Assembly: GCA_022457155.1 (NCBI GenBank)
Contig: JAJGOT010000034.1
Coordinates: 478,501-542,500, forward strand
From: Cladopsammia gracilis
Taxonomy: Eukaryota > Cnidaria > Anthozoa > Scleractinia > Dendrophylliidae
Reading direction: 5' to 3'
Length of the DNA stretch: 64,000 nucleotides
The first letter of the stretch is position 1; every line of letters starts with the position of its first letter. Shown here one piece after another: positions 61,301 to 64,000 of the stretch. Position numbers and translations under genes: made by a program. The notes below the pieces were generated by a model. It made no database searches. It was not told the origin of the DNA and saw only the letters and a list, made by a program, of their open reading frames with translations.

Positions 61301-63225
61301 AAAATGCACCGATCGAACCAAAAAAATTACAGGTTCCTCAGTCAGCAACCAAAATAGAAGACTTATGCAAATATTTACATGGTCATGAAATGGTCATTTT
61401 TCTTCTTCTACATTATGGTGCGTCGTTGGGAGAGTGCAAGAGTTCAGGAAGCAGCATGCTTCACAGGGCAATCATAAACCAACAGCATAACATCGTCCAG
61501 CTCCTTCTTCTAAAGGGAGCCAGTTTAACATGTAAAGATAGTCTTGGACGAACACCGCTTGTTACTTACCTTCACAATGGCGGAAAAGGAATAGATGTGG
61601 TACTACGTGATTTTACTGCATCTGTTGCTATCAAATGTGGAAAGCCTTTTAACTCTTCTGTGTTCCATCTCTTAAGTTATCGCCCTCCGACTGTTCCAGA
61701 TAATAACTTTTTTTACTCAAAGAAATGCAACGAATATTATGACCCAGGGTGTAAAGTGACGAAGGGTCCCCTTGCTGAAGCTATCGAAAGTCATGCAAGA
61801 AGGCACAAAATAATAAATTCCTGCTTAGATGCCGAGGGTTTCACACCGTTACACAGAGCAGCACAGGGTGCCAATGTAGTAGCAATTCGTTACCTGCTTG
61901 CAAATGGTGCAAATATTTCTATTTTAAGCCCACATGGACATGACGCTTTAACATTGGCTGTTCTCCATGCAGGGAGTAATATGTGGCGGTTATATGGAAC
62001 ATGGTTATATGGCACGAATGATTTTCTTGGAATAACACAGGCCTCCGAAGCGGCTATTGAACTTCTTCACCACGCAATAAAAAGTCGTGGATATACGATC
62101 AGATGCGACTCCAGCAAACAAGAACTGACTTTATATCATTTAGCAGCCTCTCGTGGTCTAGTGGGGTTTATAGAATTTCTATTAAAAGAAAGCGATTTCC
62201 ACCAGTTAGACGTAAACTGTTCTAATTTAGACGGAATAACACCAATGTACCTGGCAGAAATGTTCGGAAATAAAGTGCAAAGTGGCCTCTACAATCCGTG
62301 GAAACACGTCATCCAGGTTATTAAAAGTCATGGAGGTGAGATGCAATACCCTAAGAAAGATGCTGAATATAACGTAATATACAGCCGTGTGTATGGCTGG
62401 ATTCCTAGCGAGTTGACATTCGATTTGAGACCTGACATATTCCACTTTATCATGTCGCTGTTGACATCGTATCAAAAAAGTGAGAATAATTCATTCCGTT
62501 GTTCATTCAATATATATCGTGATTATTCTTTTGGCTATTCTTTTTTGACTCTGGAGTTAATTAGGGATGAGATTATTGAAGTAGCTTTGAAAGAACTTTC
62601 TTCAGGTCAAGATCAGTTGAGGTTCCAACAAAAAATAAGCCGATGTTCAATGAAGAGAACACAATTTTCACGACTCCTCTTATCAGTTGTTGTGCAGGGT
62701 CTGACCTATCCGAAAAATATCGCCAAGACTAGGAATTTGGAAACCAGTAACAGGGTACTACGAAACTGGTTTCAAAGGAGACTTTTCAATTTAATGCTAT
62801 TGCGACACATGGAGTATTTTAGAAGCTTTGCTTGTGCTAAATCGTCATGTTACAGATTTAAACCACTTTTAAATATAAAGAAATTGAAAGTTCTTATTTG
62901 GCAATATGAGAAAAGCCCTCCTTACTTTTACCTTAATTTAATTTGTCAAGACTTTAACAACTATTTTTCACAAATGGATAGAATGTCTTCTGGATTCTTA
63001 TTTCATGGAGGCGAAAGTTTCGGTCATCCCGATTTTGTCAGCGAGCGAATAAACATACTCACAGGAAGCAGTTCTAATACTCGACATTTTGGTCTTCTAA
63101 CCAATGATTTGCCACTGGAATTTATTGTAAAACGCTTTCTTGGTGTCTTTCGCCGATTTGATTATCTGAAGACTCTCCACGTAGGAATAGAGCCAAGCAC
63201 CCACATTCCACTTCACACAGACTAA
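49378..63225 (+). CDS. HEPN-like / TM / NACHT-type NTPase / ankyrin-repeat protein, 2 exons, 2037 aa
   Basis: Exons 49378-50470 and 58205-63225 (6114 nt). The junction GAT-G|GTAAGT ... TTTGCAG|GA keeps phase. ATG 49378 is the first Met after a stop in frame. Residues of about 20-200 look like the DZIP3-type HEPN domain, with RNSKWVH (R171-H177) in the position of the HEPN Rx4-6H RNase motif. Residues of about 235-320 are a charged coiled coil built on two copies of a KKLKKxE...NRLxGxLRNIxESLE module. Residues 340-357 (LLTPWLMILLLCSCITIL) form one membrane segment. Then comes ENFIGRQWLYREIEDTF with a Walker A GNPGTGKSA (420-428, Lys426) and Walker B LFIVLDALDE (528-537), similar to TANC-type STAND ATPases. 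About 830-1615 are irregular ankyrin repeats, followed by 420 residues without a named domain. It is probably a nucleotide-switched receptor or scaffold. Immune function is inferred from architecture only. A broken copy lies at 35098-36838. Confidence 0.85.
52689..54165. mobile_element. 1.5-kb inverted-repeat element in the NACHT gene intron
   Basis: Ends AGGGTGCTGATGGGGTTAAC and the inverse of ACCCCCATTAGCACCCT; a second pair of TTAACTGACAATTG motifs lies just inside. Flanks are CATTTAAG and CATTTAGC, possibly an 8-bp duplication that has diverged. A smaller MITE is nested inside. No transposase frame is seen. Confidence 0.6.
52762..53030. mobile_element. 269-bp MITE nested in the larger element
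   Basis: Ends GTTACCGTATTTTCTC and the inverse GAGAAAATACGGTAAC. Both ends carry CCCGGCGTTTA motifs next to the termini. Nonautonomous. Confidence 0.7.
55618..55697. repeat. (TTCGAG)n / GTTGGACTTCGA hexamer array
   Basis: TTCGAG units in tandem, then three GTTGGA(C/T)TTCGA units. A similar array in inverted orientation lies at 57348-57427. Reading frames here (polySer, RV, EF) are artefacts. Confidence 0.85.
55698..56115 (+). pseudogene. Penelope-like reverse transcriptase fragment
   Basis: Directly after the hexamer array, frames read KPTETFQYRHIVSRHPPGVK, then GFIKGE, LLRTNS, and RFKQRLKSRGYPENI in a shifted frame, followed by stops. The HPPGVK..GFIKGE..RLLRTNS order is familiar from the linker after the reverse transcriptase of Penelope-like elements in cnidarians (recalled, not checked). 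Frameshifted and truncated at both ends. Confidence 0.55.
56813..56862. repeat. 50-bp near-perfect palindrome
   Basis: CGCGCGGCCAAAT...ATTTGGCCGCGCG, centred on ACCGGT, with a single mismatch. No loop, so it could form a cruciform. It may be a solo junction of two element ends. Confidence 0.85.
57120..57315. repeat. Remnant with repeated CCGTATTAGAGAGG motifs
   Basis: Four or five copies of TCCGTA(TTA/ATA)GAGAGG with spacers. It resembles degraded terminal repeats of a DNA element; the other end is not certain. Confidence 0.45.
57348..57427. repeat. (CTCGAA)n hexamer array, inverse of 55618-55697
   Basis: CTCGAA units and TCCAACTCGAAG units form the reverse-complement counterpart of the array 1.7 kb upstream. 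The two could pair in the intron RNA. Confidence 0.85.
57993..58160. repeat. Three consecutive hairpins before the exon 2 acceptor
   Basis: Hairpin 1 at 57993-58031 (GGACAAAAGT / ACTTTTGTCC), hairpin 2 at 58055-58085 (TCTCGCTTAATGCGC / GCGCATTAACGAGA), hairpin 3 at 58091-58160 (ACGAACTCACTTATGACC and inverse, arms of about 30 bp). The last ends 45 bases before the first base of exon 2 of the NACHT gene. Confidence 0.8.
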
Positions 63226-64000
63226 ACGAGACAGATTATCAGGTAACAGTATTAGAGAAAGACCATAATGAAATTAATTCTGGTTTTGTACATAGCCAGT
63301 TAAGCACTATGGTTTGATGGACAGGTGACAACCCACTGAGTCAAGAAGGACATGGGTAACTGTACTCTTTATTTTGTGTGTGGATATTGAGTTGCACATA
63401 AAATAACAGCGAACAAGTAGCCATAAGAAGAACATTTAATATTGACTAGCATGTAGGCCCTGTTATATGGCTTTGATGATGTCTTACGATCTTCAAAATG
63501 AAAACAAGTATTTCTAAAGAAAGATTCCAATATCAACAAACAAATTCTCCTTAATGGTTTTCTTTTGTTCTTTATAGTACTAAGTGGGAGAAGTTGTTAA
63601 ATATCAAGGCAGTTCATCTCGGGTAGTCATGGCCAGCACTATCATATATTACTTACAACACTGATAAATACCTTGAAAACGGTATACATTGAAAACGGTA
63701 TATCATACATAGACCTAGCTGAAACGAAGGCTTTGTTAGCCCTATAATGCGTGTGTAAATTTTAGTTGGAGTAAACGTTGCTGTTCTCCAGGTGATGCGT
63801 GACAATTGATTAAATGACTCCTTGTAAAACTGAAATGTGCGTTCTTGAGTGCTTAACTTATTGGCAGTCTTATGAGATTTACGTCGACCTCTAGAAAAGC
63901 ACTTTAACTTATAAACACCTAGCGTCTCATTAATTGGGCAGAATGCCAAGTCTGCCCGATTAATAAAATGAGTAGTGATTCTCGGTCACTTTTTGACGCC
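63226..64000. other. 3' flank of the NACHT-ankyrin gene
   Basis: No new gene. The segment 63325-63505 is homologous to the flank of the broken copy (36840-37130). An AATAAA at 63962-63967 is the clearest polyadenylation candidate, but it lies about 740 bases after the stop and inside an imperfect hairpin (TCATTAATTGGGCAGA / TCTGCCCGATTAATAAAATGA). Confidence 0.4.

Overview
This window is nuclear DNA from an animal, most likely an anthozoan cnidarian and probably a stony coral (inference). The reasons are AT-rich sequence, short exons with GT-AG introns, a KDZ transposase gene, a huge NACHT/ankyrin gene of a type expanded in corals, Penelope-like and L1-like retroelement remains, and many small inverted-repeat elements. 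There are no operons, CRISPR arrays or rRNA genes. I assembled exon structures by hand from splice sites and reading-phase continuity; all three intact models close to a whole number of codons.

Region by region: (1) 340-5491, minus strand, holds a decayed five-exon gene with a 217-bp tandem array in its large intron. (2) 6281-17221, plus strand, holds a 15-exon, 923-residue KDZ (Kyakuja-Dileera-Zisupton) transposase-type gene with an N-terminal cysteine cluster, D-D-E candidates and a GC-AG intron. It is head to head with (1), a layout that suggests an old two-gene transposon or its domesticated remains. (3) 17.4-25 kb is repeat territory: a 470-bp element with 9-bp target duplications, a 111-bp satellite, a tRNA-derived SINE and nested foldback elements. 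(4) 25052-29713, minus strand, holds a 10-exon, 725-residue gene joining an HMG-box-like start, a GTF2I-like repeat, a Thr/Pro octapeptide array and a PHD finger. (5) 30.2-34.5 kb is a 196-bp satellite with a 392-bp higher-order section. (6) 35.1-36.8 kb is a truncated, frameshifted copy of the 3' part of the gene in (8). (7) 37-49 kb is a graveyard of mobile elements: Mutator-like elements with exact 9-bp target duplications, a Penelope-like GIY-YIG fragment with hammerhead-ribozyme-like motifs, an L1-like reverse transcriptase remnant and several MITEs. (8) 49378-63225, plus strand, is a two-exon gene for a 2037-residue protein: HEPN-like domain, coiled coil, membrane segment, TANC/NACHT-type NTPase, ankyrin repeats and a long unassigned C-terminus. 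Its 7.7-kb intron is full of elements and ends in three hairpins just before the acceptor.

The genes do not form a pathway. The two themes are transposon-derived genes in different stages of decay or retention, and a likely innate-immune STAND receptor with a broken tandem relative 22 kb upstream. The best candidates for something undescribed are the HEPN-TM-NACHT-ankyrin protein and the HMG-GTF2I-PHD protein.
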